Source: Cordilura impudica
Lineage: Eukaryota > Arthropoda > Insecta > Diptera > Scathophagidae
DNA length: 64,000 bases
NCBI GenBank assembly: GCA_963682025.1
Contig: OY821519.1
Span: 9,290,668-9,354,667 of the forward strand
Direction of reading: 5' to 3'
Notes under the pieces: model-generated
Seen by the model: only the letters and a program-made list of their open reading frames with translations
The model's database searches: none
Told to the model about the DNA's origin: nothing
Program-made: the position numbers and the translations under genes
Shown here: piece by piece, positions 46,360 to 57,522 of the stretch
Layout: every line of letters begins with the position of its first letter
Position numbering within the stretch: the stretch's first letter is position 1

Positions 46360-47252
46360 TAACTTTTTGTGGATTGACTCTGGTTTTCGCGATAATCCGC
46401 TATTTAAAAATTGAAAGAGGCTTCATCACATATTTTATCATAACTCAAGAACGGTTTGTCCGATTTGGTTAAATCAAAAATATGAAAATCCACAGCTAAA
46501 TTACCTCCAAGTTATATCTACACTATTTATCTCATTATGATAAAAATTTCTACAATAAATTTTGTTCAATATTATTAAATATTTCTGCAATAATGTTTGT
46601 TCTTGATGGAAACCCCACACACAGAAAACAGATTCATTGTGGCTACCGAATTTATTACCAACCGAATTGCGATAATGCTAATAGCCGATTTTCGGGTTCA
46701 CGATGATTACAATTCTATTGCCCTAACAGTAAATATGTTATCATAATAGAAAATTTGCAGATGTTATTAAATTTCTTTTGATACAATCGAAAATACAGTT
46801 GTTCCACTTCAGACCAATTCGGTTGGCAAATATTTTTTCTGTGTGCATACAAAATTTCATTTAGAAATTTTTTATCAAAATGAGACACCATCACTAAATT
46901 GTACATTAAATCAAAACTTGCAACGTATCTATGTTTTTAACCTTAGATTAAAAAAAGCAATTTTGATGTTTTTGACTTTTTATAAATTTTAAAACAACAA
47001 AAATATTTAAATTTTACATCAAAAAAATTATTTATTCGAAAAAACTTTATGAATATTTCCGAAACTATTGCCCTAATTAAAAAATAGTAAACATATATCT
47101 TGGAGGTCATTTAGCTGTGGATTTTCGTATTTTTTACTTAACCAAATCGGATAAACCGTTCTTGAGTTATGCTAAAATATATGGTGAAGCCTCCTTCATT
47201 TTTTAAATAGCGGTTTATCTCGAGAACTAGAGTCAATCCAAAAAAAGTAAAT
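46360..47252. mobile_element. Fold-back element, ~157-bp arms
   Basis: Left arm 46360-46516 and right arm about 47093-47252 are inverse copies (GGATTGACTCT, AACCGCTATTTAAAAA-like, ACTCAAGAACGGTTT, CGATTTGGTTAA). The spacer holds a short CACACAGAAAA element. No coding sequence. Confidence 0.7.
46617..46849. mobile_element. CACACAGAAAA element, short copy (~230 bp)
   Basis: ACACACAGAAAACAGATTCA at the left and TTTTTTCTGTGTGC at the right are inverted ends. It lies within the spacer of the fold-back element, so it inserted there or was captured. No target duplication seen. Confidence 0.6.
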
Positions 47253-47499
47253 GCATACTGTGTATGTCTAATACAAGTGCTTGCAAAAACCATTAACAAA
47301 ATAAATGCCGCAGATTTTTTTATTTGTTTTGTTCCGCAGTGTTCTTTTTAAGCTCATTTTGAATTCTTGCTTTATTCACTGAAAACGGATTTTTGTTTTC
47401 TTTACATACCCGCCAAGTTTAGAAGAGAAGCCGGTAAGAAATATGAAGCAAACATTCGAAAAATCGAATCCAACAATGAAGAGTTGAAAGTCCATTTTT

Positions 47500-48990
47500 G
47501 TAATTGTCTACATTTGCAGTTCTCAATATGCATATGTTGTTCATCTCCATGCATTGCAACTAATGCACCTGCTTGTTGCATTTATATTGCTCAAAATATT
47601 TGCTACTGTACCATCTATCATTGTACAATTCATATCATACGAAACTTGTACTATTGAACCGTTTACTTCAAAAATATCACACTCTTAAATTTTAATACTC
47701 GTATTCACATCCATTTCATTAAAAACCTTCATTATTAAGTCTGCATTTTCTTTTTGTAAAACAAATTTAATAGGCCTACAATATCTGTGGTTTTCTGGAA
47801 TAACCGCGTATGTCCATTTTTGTCAATTTTGAGCTAACGATGCCAAAAATAATAATTTTTAACACTCCTTACATGTGTTAAATTTTTTTTTTTTTTAATT
47901 ATTGACCATATCTGAGTTTTTTCTTTAAATAACGACGTAACTTAAATGTTTATTAAATTAATTTGCAGCACTAACGACGTATGTCAGCCTACGTTTGATC
48001 GCTGACAAAATATTTTCTCAGAAAACGACACACGTTGTTATTAATGAAAAAAAAATGCTAAATAATTTTGGATTAGTTTTCAGTTTATAACCATTTATAA
48101 AATCTTGTGTGTTTATTTCTGTTATTTTTTGTCACTATTATTCTTGATACATTGTTATATTCTCATCCTATGTCCCGTTAACTTTTTGTTGACGAACAAA
48201 AAAATCCATTTTTCAAGCAACAACAACTTAGTCTACATGGGTGGTTGCATTGGAAGTTTTCTTTTTCAAAAAAACGACGTTTGTCGACATAAGTTGTTTT
48301 ATCTGCACACACTTTAAATGTAATTTACATATATTCTATTCCTCTGAAGACTTTTGACTCAAAATTTTATATAAAGTATTTATTGCCCATATCTGAAGGA
48401 CTGTTAAAAAAAAAGCTCTAAAATCTTTATATCGAGCCCATAATTTCAAATATAACGTTTTTTGGCTCACCTCAACATTTTGCTTTTATGACATACGCGG
48501 TTATTCTAGAAAACCACAGATACAACGTAGAAGACGGTGTTTTCTTAACCCACACTTCTTCTTTTGATTCAAAGTTTACCATCGTAAATCATACAAGTAA
48601 AAAATTTTATTTCTATATACTTATTATATAAAAAATGCATGATAAATTACCAGAGTGGCACAAATGCTATGAAAAACATAATCCGTTTGGTTTTCATTTT
48701 CAAATATTTGTTTATAACAGCTATGACCGGAGCTTCCATCCATACCCCATTTGCAAATTAATGAGATGTTGCTTGTTTTATCTTGTACTTCACAAATTTT
48801 TAAAACACTTTCTGCGGTTCTACGCAATATACTTTTAAAGTCTACTTCTGCTGAAAATTCATTTGCTATAACAGGTGGATATTAATTTTTGCTTTTCGGT
48901 TCTCAACGCATACAGAGATGGCAAACAATTTGGATGTAATTCGTTGATTGCTTGGCCAAGAACATTGTATTTAGCACCCTCTTCTAAAGG
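47500..48990 (-). pseudogene. Transib-type transposase, split by a MITE
   Basis: Minus strand, 48,990 to 48,600: INELHPNCLPSLYALRTEK, then LRRTAESVLKICE and KWGMDGSSGHSCYKQIFENE (first Asp region). After the MITE, from 47,780: RPIKFVLQKENADLIMKVFN, CTMIDGTVANILSN and CISCNA (Cys-x2-Cys). The order matches the copy at 24.4-26.6 kb. Stops and frameshifts are present. Confidence 0.65.
47784..48520. mobile_element. 737-bp MITE with ~30-bp TCTGTGGTTTTCT ends
   Basis: Ends TCTGTGGTTTTCTGGAATAA and TTATTCTAGAAAACCACAGA are inverted (one mismatch) and continue for about 30 bp. TA flanks both sides (47782-47783, 48521-48522). The interior repeats GACGTATGTC / GACATAAGTC-like motifs and has no ORF. 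It is inserted in the Transib pseudogene. Confidence 0.85.
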
Positions 48991-49184
48991 TTTAGTACAT
49001 TACACTCATATCATCTTATATTATTTTTCACTATTTTTTTTTTTAATTTAGTGTTATTCAACATAATTTAAATCTCTATTTGAATATTAAACTCTTTTAA
49101 ATTGATTAAATTCAAGTAAAATCATCAATTTAGACATTTTTAAAAACCTTTTTTTAAAGTTTGTGGCAAAAAATAGGCATTAAT

Positions 49185-49949
49185 TATACCCTATAACACT
49201 ATGCTGTTTGTAACTACCAAAAATATTTGACCTAGACCCATCTTTTATTATACCGATCGAATCAGAATCAATATCTGGTTCGATTTAACGATGGCCGTCC
49301 GTCCGTCCGTCTGTGTGTCCATGTAAACCTTGTAATCAAACTACAGGTCTCAAATATGAATATATTTTGATGAAATTTGGTATATAAGATTTTATCGGCC
49401 ATAGAATGAACGCTGTTGAAATTGGTGAGAATGGGTCCATGCTCGGACCTAGCCCCCATACAAATGACCCCTATGAAAATGACATAATTGCCATAAGATC
49501 CAAATTGTCATATAGATCTTACTCAAATTGGGTTTGTATGCATTTATTACATCCATTAATGAGTAGTCCAAAAATGATCCCTATGGGACAATCTTAGTCA
49601 TTGGCCCCATATAGAGCTGTTTCCCGATCTTCAGTTAAATCTATTAAAAAACAAAAATATTGCACTGATTCTTCTCAAATTTTGTTTGTACATATTTTTG
49701 CAAAATACAAGAGACTTTACCAAACATGATCAGGATCGGTCCATTTTTGGACCTAGCCCCTTTATAGATATAGCATCCGATATGAACTTTTTTATATCTG
49801 CAGCCAAAAAAATTAATAAAAATCCCACTCAAATTTGGTTTATGCCTTTTTTTATATCCAGTTAGTTGGGCCTGAGAGATAGGGTCTCTAAACGCATGGT
49901 ATAGGGTATCATATAGTCGGTCTAGACCGACTATAATTTTCTTACTTGT
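49185..49949 (-). mobile_element. Complete (GTCY)n element, unit 1
   Basis: Inverse orientation to the 8631-9432 copy. GTCCGTCCGTCCGTC at about 49297 and a perfect 24-bp palindrome at 49912-49935 (arms TATAGTCGGTCT / AGACCGACTATA). Confidence 0.75.
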
Positions 49950-50092
49950 TTTAATTTAGTGTTATTCAACATAATTTAAATCTCTATTTGAATATTAAAC
50001 TCTTTTAAATTGATTAAATTCAAGTAAAATCATCAATTTAGACATTTTTAAAAACCTTTTTTTAAAGTTTGTGGCAAAAAATAGGCATTAAT

Positions 50093-50860
50093 TATACCTT
50101 ATAACACTATGCTGTTTGTAACTACCTAAAATATTTGACCTAGACCCATCTTTTATTATACCGATCGAATCAGAATCAATATCTGGTTCGATTTAACGAT
50201 GTCCGTCCGTCCGTCCGTCTGTGTGTCCATGTAAAGCTTGTAATCAAACTACAGGTCTCAAATATGAATATATTTTGATGAAATTTGGTATATAAGCTTT
50301 TATCGGCCATATAATGAACGCTATTGAAATTGGTGAGAATGGGTCCATGTTCGGACCTAGCCCCCATACAAATGACCCCTATGAAACTGACATAATCGCC
50401 ATAAGATCCAAATTGTCATATAGATCTTACTCAAATTGGGTTTGTATGCATTTATTACATCCATTAATGAGTAGTCCAAAAATGATCCTTATGGAAGAAT
50501 CTTAGTCATTGGCCCCATATAGAGCTGCTTCCCGATCTTCACTTAAATCTATCAAAAAACAAAAATATTGCACTGATTCTTCTCAAATTTTGTTTGTATA
50601 TATTTTTGCAAAATACAAGAGACTTTACCAAACATGGTCAGGATCGGTCCATTTTTGGGCCTAGTCCCCATATAGATATAGCATCCGATATGAACTTTTT
50701 CATAGCTGCAGCCAAAAAAATTAATAAAAATCCCACTCAAACTTGGTTTATGCTTATTTTCTATATCCACTTAGTTGGGCCTGAGAGATAGGGTCTCTCA
50801 ACGCATGGTATGGGGTATCGTATAGTCGGTCTAAACCGACTATAATTTTCTTACTTGTTT
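50093..50860 (-). mobile_element. Complete (GTCY)n element, unit 2
   Basis: Near-identical to unit 1. The palindrome near 50820 has one mismatch (AAACCGACTATA), and the microsatellite is one GTCC longer. Confidence 0.75.
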
Positions 50861-50869
50861 TTTAATGGT

Positions 50870-51842
50870 CTATGAGATAATAGTATAAACTTACAAAAGC
50901 CATAGAAAAAAAATGGTAACTTTTATACATATTTTTTTTATACTCCATCGAACTTATGACATTTTTGAATTTCTACCAAAAATAAATAGCTTTTTTGAAG
51001 CTAAATTAAAAGATATTTCAAAAATATATTTTAATAACTTATTTTTATTGAATTACAAATATATCAGAGCAATTAAAAAGCAAAACTTCAAAACAGTTTT
51101 TAAAAAAAATCAATTTTTGACAATTAAATCAAAAAAAACATTTTTTTGATCCGTCATTTTTGCTTAAAATTCTCTGACTTTGGCGACCTCTGGTGGCGGC
51201 AAAGCGAGTCTTACAAAAATAATTCTATCAATTTTTACTGAGCTACATTCATATCTGTCGAATAAGATATATCTCGTCATAATTTAAAAAAAAACATTTT
51301 TTTGATTTTTGTCTGTGGGACAAAGCAGTATATTAAAAAACTTACACACTAATAGGAAAAAAATCATATTAGTGCATATGCTTAAAATTGAAAAAGCCTT
51401 GTCTTGAGTTAAAAATCATGTTTTTTGATAGACCAAAAAGGTCTTAAAGGTAAAAACCTAAGCTTTCTTTTCAGCAAAAAAAAGGGCATTTTGTGAAAAA
51501 AAATCAAAACAATTTTTGATTTTGCAAAAAAAAAAAAAAAAAAATAATTTTTTTTATTGAAAAAAAAATTTTTTTTCCGAAAGATTGATTAAATATCTAT
51601 CTAAACTATTTGGGACAACTTTTGCTTAGAACAATAGTTAAAAAATTAAATGGATGAGAAAAAAACACCTGTTTGGCTAAAATGAGAAATTTTGACCCCC
51701 TCTAACTCAGAGTTCTGGACCGATCTTGTTGAAAAATCGAGTCTGAACTACTATCCAATAGGACTAACCTTGGTGCAAATTTCATTCCGTTCGGAAGACA
51801 TCAGTTTCAAAACTTAGGTCACTTGACATGAAATGCCTCATA
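50870..51842. other. Non-coding stretch
   Basis: AT-rich with phrases such as CCTCTAACTCAGAGTTCTGG that look repeat-derived, but no copy elsewhere in the window. No gene. Confidence 0.35.
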
Positions 51843-52218
51843 TCTATAATATTAATAGGCAACGCGATTTTTTGTTACCGATGTAAGTTTCACAGTTTTA
51901 ACCCGATTTTGACAAAAAATCCATCATTTGAAAGATATTTCTTTTTAGCTGTTACCCAGATTTACAGATTTTCAGCGTCTGGAATATTTTTTTGGAGTTA
52001 TGATCGTTTAAAGTTGTTTCTAACACATACATAAAATTATACAATGCTATGTGTGTGTTTATTAAATTTGTTAATGTGTTTGTGTTAATGTGTTGAGTTT
52101 GTTTTCTTCATTTAAAATGAGTTGAATTGTGAAGCATAGTTTTAGGGTCTTTATTAAACAAAAAAAAATAGGATTTCCTAGAATGTGTACTCGAATTTCG
52201 AGTGCTGGAATCTGCTAG
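51843..52218 (+). mobile_element. Non-autonomous Helitron, 376 bp
   Basis: Starts TCTATAATATTAATAGGC after A and ends CTGCTAG before T. The most diverged full-length copy in its middle. Confidence 0.75.
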
Positions 52219-53030
52219 TATATAAGAATAGCTGTATTTTTGTGTCATTAGGACTTACATTTATTCGTACAAAAGGTAGATTTATTACAGCCACACAAAA
52301 TATTTGCATTTATTTCTCTAGACTGACACAAATTGTTTTTCAAAAATGGAATTTTATTTAATGCAAAATAAGCAATACAGGAAATTTTTTTTAGTTGCCC
52401 TACACAGTCGTAATTTTTTAATATTTTATCCGCTTCTGTTTCATATTTAATTTGTTTTTAATTGTTTTTTCATTTTGTAAATTGTCTTTTATTTAATCCA
52501 AATCATTAGAAAAAAAGTATCTATTATTATCTCATTATATTTTACCTTAAATTATTCTTAAAATATGGAACAAATAACAATTTTTAGCACGAAAAATTTC
52601 TTTTTTTGATAAATTTTTTTTTTATTAATTTATATTTAATAAATTAAATATATAAATACTGATTCCATTGAAGTCCCATCCTAAAAAGCTTTTGATGTGA
52701 TAAAAAAACATATATATTTTTTTTAAATTTAAGCCCTAATTTTTTTTTTTAAATTTAAATTAAAGAAATAAATTAAAATTCCTTCCTTATGCAAAATCTA
52801 TTGAAAATATTTGAAATTTCACAAATTAAAAAAAAAAAATTAACTGAAAATTGAAGTTAAAAAAAAAATCTACAATACAATACAATGGAAACTTTTAATA
52901 AAATATATTTTTGAGGACTTGAACGGTCAATACAAAAAATTGGATCATAAAATTAAAAACTCTTTTATTAATTTAAAAATTTTTAAATAAAATAATAAAA
53001 TAATTTAAATTCAGAAAAAAAACAAAATTC
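52219..53030. other. Non-coding stretch
   Basis: The first 200 bp resemble 40487-40640; the rest is AT-rich with nothing recognised. Confidence 0.4.
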
Positions 53031-53378
53031 AAGCAAATTCTAGGAAATTTTATTTTTTCGTTAAATAACGACCCTAAAGTTATGCAAATCAATTATAACC
53101 AATTCACAAATCAACACAAAAAACTAACTTATTTTTATTACAAACACATTAACAAATTTAATAAACACACACATAGCATTGTATAATTTTATGTATGTGT
53201 TAGTAGCAACTTTAAATGCAATTTAATCAAAATAAAGGAAAAAATTTAAAAATTTGTAAATCTGCAAAACGGCGAAAAAGAAATACCTTTCAAATAATAT
53301 ACGTTTGGTCATAATCGGGATAAAACGGTAGCACAAAAAATCAGTCACAAGAAATCGCGCAGCCTATTAATATTATAG
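53031..53378 (-). mobile_element. Non-autonomous Helitron lacking its hairpin end
   Basis: The TC end is present as CCTATTAATATTATAG at 53363-53378, with its last base changed. The hairpin and CTAG terminus are missing at the 53031 side. Confidence 0.65.
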
Positions 53379-53483
53379 CTGCTGTTGACAAGACATTGGA
53401 GACCTTTATTATACCATAACTGAAAACTTTACCTCTCTTTTTGGTTTCAATATTTAATTGGGTAAAAATTATTTTTTAATACC

Positions 53484-55033
53484 ATTTAAATTTTTTGCCA
53501 TTCTGAATTAACTGCCTCTATGAGATCTCTCTTGTTTGTGTAATTTTATGTCTGTGTTTTTCGATCTAAAATTTTCAACAGAATTTCTAAAGGATTGTGC
53601 TCTGGTGATTGGGTTGACCATTCCAAAACACCAACTGCTTTAGATTGTAGCCATTCGGTTACAACTTTGGTGGCGTGGTTTGGGTCATTTTCATGTTGGA
53701 ACTTTATTTGCCTGTATCCAATTCCTGTTAGATTATCTTTTATCACATGAATTGGACCCATTCCTTGGCCCACAAATGAAGCTCATACGAAAATATTGCC
53801 ACCGTCAAACTTAACAGTTTAATTTTTATATTTTGGTCATCGTACAAATGTTGTTCCACCATGGCCTATTAAATTAAACTTGGGCTCATCTGAAAAGAGA
53901 ATAGTATTCCAATTCCGTCTTATATCCGTCAGTGACATCAGTTTTTCACTGGACGATAGCAATCAAGATCAGCCTCAATTGCAGTTCGAGTACATATTTT
54001 TAATTTAACATTGTTGATGAACTTTTTAGGTAGCATTTTTTTTGACATTTTTTAAATTCTCTTGCTATTAAATTATTCTGCCTTTGATCCGTTTTACGGG
54101 GCCCGCCGCCTAAATGTTGAGTCGTCACCGTACTACATTTTTCACGATATTTTCTGATAATTTTTGAAAATATGCATTTATTTATAGAATGTTTCTTTTG
54201 CTTAAGACCAGGATTAACATCATTTATTATTCTGGTTTCTAACTGTTCGCAAAACGTAATTGTTGCCATTATTTTATAATAGTAAATTTTTAATTGTGTT
54301 TAAAAAACGATTGAAAAGAAACATCAGAAAATATATATATTTAAAAAACGGTTAAGATTTGATATATTTTCTTTCATACCATCTCCTATTTCTATTGCTT
54401 TCATCAATTCTGGTATTGAAGTTGAAAAGTTTCCATTGTTTTGGCATCACGAAAAAATACTTTTTTTTCATTTATATATATTTTTTGTAATTGTAAAACA
54501 TCGAAAAATGCATTTGCGATCCCATAAAGTATATACATATATTCTTGATCTTTATAACAACTCAAGTCGATGTAGGGATGTGTGTCTGTCCGTCTTTCTG
54601 TTGAAATTACGCTCATTTTCAAAATAAACCATTTACCTGGGTAAGGTTATAATAATATTCTTTGCCATTATTTTGAGCAGGCTGGTGTTGAAAATGAGGA
54701 AAATCGGGCATCGTTATGCCGACATAAGTCCAAAAAGACAACTCTAAAAAAATCTACAAATTCAGTGCGTTTGTCGTAATAATTTAGTATTGAGTTGATC
54801 AAATTATCAAATTGTTGCTTTTAAAAAATATTTTGTTTACACGTGTTACAAATAGTGCAATAAGTCCAGATATTAATGTAAACGTAAAGCCGAAGTGGAG
54901 GGTACCAAAGGTTCGGCTTAGCCGAATTGAACAGTCTAACTTTTTTGCAACAAATTTGTTATCTTTCGATAGAGAACACACAAAAGAGTGATTAAAAAAA
55001 AAAAAATAATTTGGGAACTTGGAACGCAAAATT
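53484..55033 (-). pseudogene. Tc1-like transposase remnant plus adjoining repeat, copy 2
   Basis: Minus strand: MATITFCEQLETRIIND (54269), CSTVTTQHLGGGPRKTDQ (~54,120), FSDEPKFNLI (~53,900), GQGMGPIHVIKDN, FQHENDPNHATKVVTEWLQ (~53,700), SPEHNPLEILL (~53,600). The Asp of the usual QQDNDPKH block is Glu here and there are several stops, so it is inactive. The parallel with 38872-40394 extends past the transposase into non-coding sequence. Confidence 0.65.
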
Positions 55034-55049
55034 AGCACTATCTCAAAAT

Positions 55050-55480
55050 TTTCTAGAGTCAATTTCTTCATTGCACTTCAAGGATTATTTTAAATCTGAA
55101 AATAAGGTTTAAATCCACTCCTGTTTTTTCAGATGCTGTTTCTGTATCTGAAAAGAATCTTCTTGCGGTATTGCCATCATTTGTATTGCCTGACCCTTGT
55201 TTTGGCTGCTCTGTAATCAATCCAAATTTGCGATATTCATCTTGAACATGTTTCTTTTTTGAACTTCTTAACTCTTTGTTGGTCGTTGTTTCTTATTGAT
55301 CCTGAAGACCCGAAATCCAAATCATAACTAATTTTAAGTACGTGTTCCATAAGTCGTATTCTTGCATAATGCTAATGCCTCCTCATTTATAAACTGTTTT
55401 GCATCGCTCGGAGTTGGTATAATTTTAGGAATCCGTTTTGTTCTCGTTAAGCTCGAGAAGCTCATTTATAGTTTTTGTAA
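55050..55480 (-). pseudogene. Transib-type transposase, internally deleted fragment
   Basis: Minus strand: IPKIIPTPSDAKQF then NEEALAL (~55,420-55,370), followed by RKFGLITEQPKQGSGNTNDG, NTARRFFSDTETASEKTGVD and LIFRFKIILEV (~55,230-55,075). The N-terminal and late-middle regions are adjacent, so the first Asp region was deleted. The FFSDTETAS.KTGVDL phrase parallels 16,230 and 24,890. Confidence 0.6.
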
Positions 55481-55484
55481 TTTC

Positions 55485-56030
55485 TTATTTATATATATTT
55501 TTTTTTTATAAAAATAATGATGTTTTATTACCGAAAGTATTAAATTCTAGATTAGAAAAACTATTAAGATGCTTTCATAAGGGACAAAATAGAATAACCA
55601 ATAGGCAAAGTTAGGGATAAAATTTTGCAATGTTTAAAAATAAGTTTCAAATAATTCCTATAGAGATTTTGTGGGATTTATTGTAGCACAGAATACGTCT
55701 GCCTGGAAACTCAAAGGAAAAAGCGTAAGTTTTTATGAGAGGATATTTCAAAGTTGGTTAGGAGGAAGTCAAATCGGTTCACAGATGTTCTAAAGAACAA
55801 TGGATATCAAACATGATACTAACTTAATGTCAATTTAGCTTCTTTGTATTAATATTTCAAATGTATGAATATTTTTTTTATGAATTTTCTTCTTCTCTTT
55901 TAATGGTTTTTATCTGAATAAAAAAAGATAAAGGCAATAAACATTTAATAAATTAAAAAAGTAATAAATAGCTTAATAACACTGTTTAACAATTTTCGAA
56001 TTTTGGTTGAATTTTACAAATAGAAATTAA
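55485..56030. other. AT-rich non-coding stretch
   Basis: No gene or repeat recognised. Confidence 0.4.
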
Positions 56031-56034
56031 TTCT

Positions 56035-56676
56035 TTCTTTCTTTTTCATTTTCCATTTTTTATTTTTCATTTTAATTTTTAATTGTTCATTTTTTTATTT
56101 TTCGTTTTTCATTTTTTATATTTCATTTTTAGTATTTTTCATTTTTCATTTTTATTTTTCATTGTTCATTTTTCGTTTGAAATTTTTCAATTTTAATTTT
56201 TCATTTTAATTTTTAATTTTTTATTTTTAATTTTTCGTTGTTCATTTTTTATTTTTAATTTTTTGTTTTTCATTTTTCATTTTTTATTTTTCGTTCTTCA
56301 TTTTTCATTTATATTTTTTAAATTAATTTTTTATTTCTTATTCTTCATTGTCCATATTTCGTTTTAAATTCTTCATGTTTCATTTTCATTTTTCATTTTT
56401 TATTTTTCATTTTATCATTGTCCATTTTTCATTTTTCATTTTTGATTTTTAATTTTACATTTTTCATTTTTATTTTTCATTTTTCATTTTTTTTATTCAT
56501 TTTTTATTTTTTTATTTTTCAACAGCGACAAAAAGGTTATTTATTACATATCATATTTTTTCACCAATACAATCAAAAGTCACACCGATTTTTTCTTACA
56601 TCTTATGCGGTTTTTGTGATTGTATTGTGAAATAGACTTTTATACCCCACCCCCGCGCGTATAGTCGTTTACACAT
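56035..56676 (+). mobile_element. Array-bearing element, copy C (one end visible)
   Basis: Heptamer array (ATTTTTC/ATTTTTT) at 56040-56520, followed by the conserved right end: CACCAATACAATCAAAAGTC, spacer, TGTGATTGTATTGTGAAATA, a C-run, GCGCGTATAG and CGTTTACACATC. The opposite (AATCATGTGAG) end is not found. Confidence 0.6.
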
Positions 56677-56689
56677 CAAAAAAAAAAAA

Positions 56690-57515
56690 AAACATTAAAT
56701 ACTGGTCAAAAGGAAAAGATTAAGGTTAATTACACAGCCCGAAAATTGTTTTACAGAGTAATTTATTTTAAAAAAATTCAGTTTTGTTAATTTTTTGTCA
56801 ATATAGCAGAAATAAAAACCAAAAAATTAAAAACTTTAAGTAAACCTGGTGTTCTCTTATGTTCGAAATTAAATATTATAAAAGCTATTCAAATTTTTTT
56901 TTTAATCAATTTTATTGTGTCATCTAGAATTTGTATAATGTTAATTTATCTCCTTGTGAAAATTTGCATTTTGTTTTAAGCTGTTTCCTTAAATAAGAAA
57001 CAGAAATCAATTGATAAAATCCGATTCACAGCTTATTCGTCAAATAATTGAAAGTATTACCAACAATATTCATAGAAGTTACAGAACATATTTATTTGTA
57101 TTCTGTTTAAGAGCAAGGGTTGGCAGACCTAGTGAATTTTTTTTGTTAAGTCTATTGGAAATAATTTTTTATTAACTTTTCTTAAGCTTTGTTAGATTTG
57201 TGGTGATCCAATAGGAAAAATATTACAATCTGACAAATGTTAAAGAACAATATAATAGGAAATGTATTTAAAATGCTCATAGTGTATCAAACATGATAAA
57301 TTGCATATAAAAAATTTTAGATTAGTAAAATTGGAAATATTTCAAAGCGAAAAAAATTGTATTACGGACATTTTTCTATAAATACAAATTTAGAGTTCTT
57401 AAAAGATAAACTGCGTTAAAAAAAATTTAAGAAAATCTGACTAACTTTTTTTTTTTATAGAAATCTATAAATAATTACTTAATGTTGTTTAAAAAACGAG
57501 GTTTTTTCTGGAAGA
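56690..57515. other. AT-rich non-coding stretch
   Basis: No gene or repeat recognised. Confidence 0.4.
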
Positions 57516-57522
57516 ATAGTTA

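Larger units (their letters stand above)
49048..50862. repeat. Tandem duplication, 908-bp unit, two copies
   Basis: The block starting TTTAGTGTTATTCAACATAA at 49048 recurs at 49956, an offset of 908 bp. Both units contain about 135 bp of ordinary flank plus a complete (GTCY)n element. They differ by scattered substitutions only. Confidence 0.85.

Noticed and set aside
47367..47657. 96-codon plus-strand frame (PAKFRREAGKKYEANIRKIE...) as a gene
   Set aside because: Most of it lies opposite the Transib remnant; only ~30 residues look protein-like and no family is recognised.
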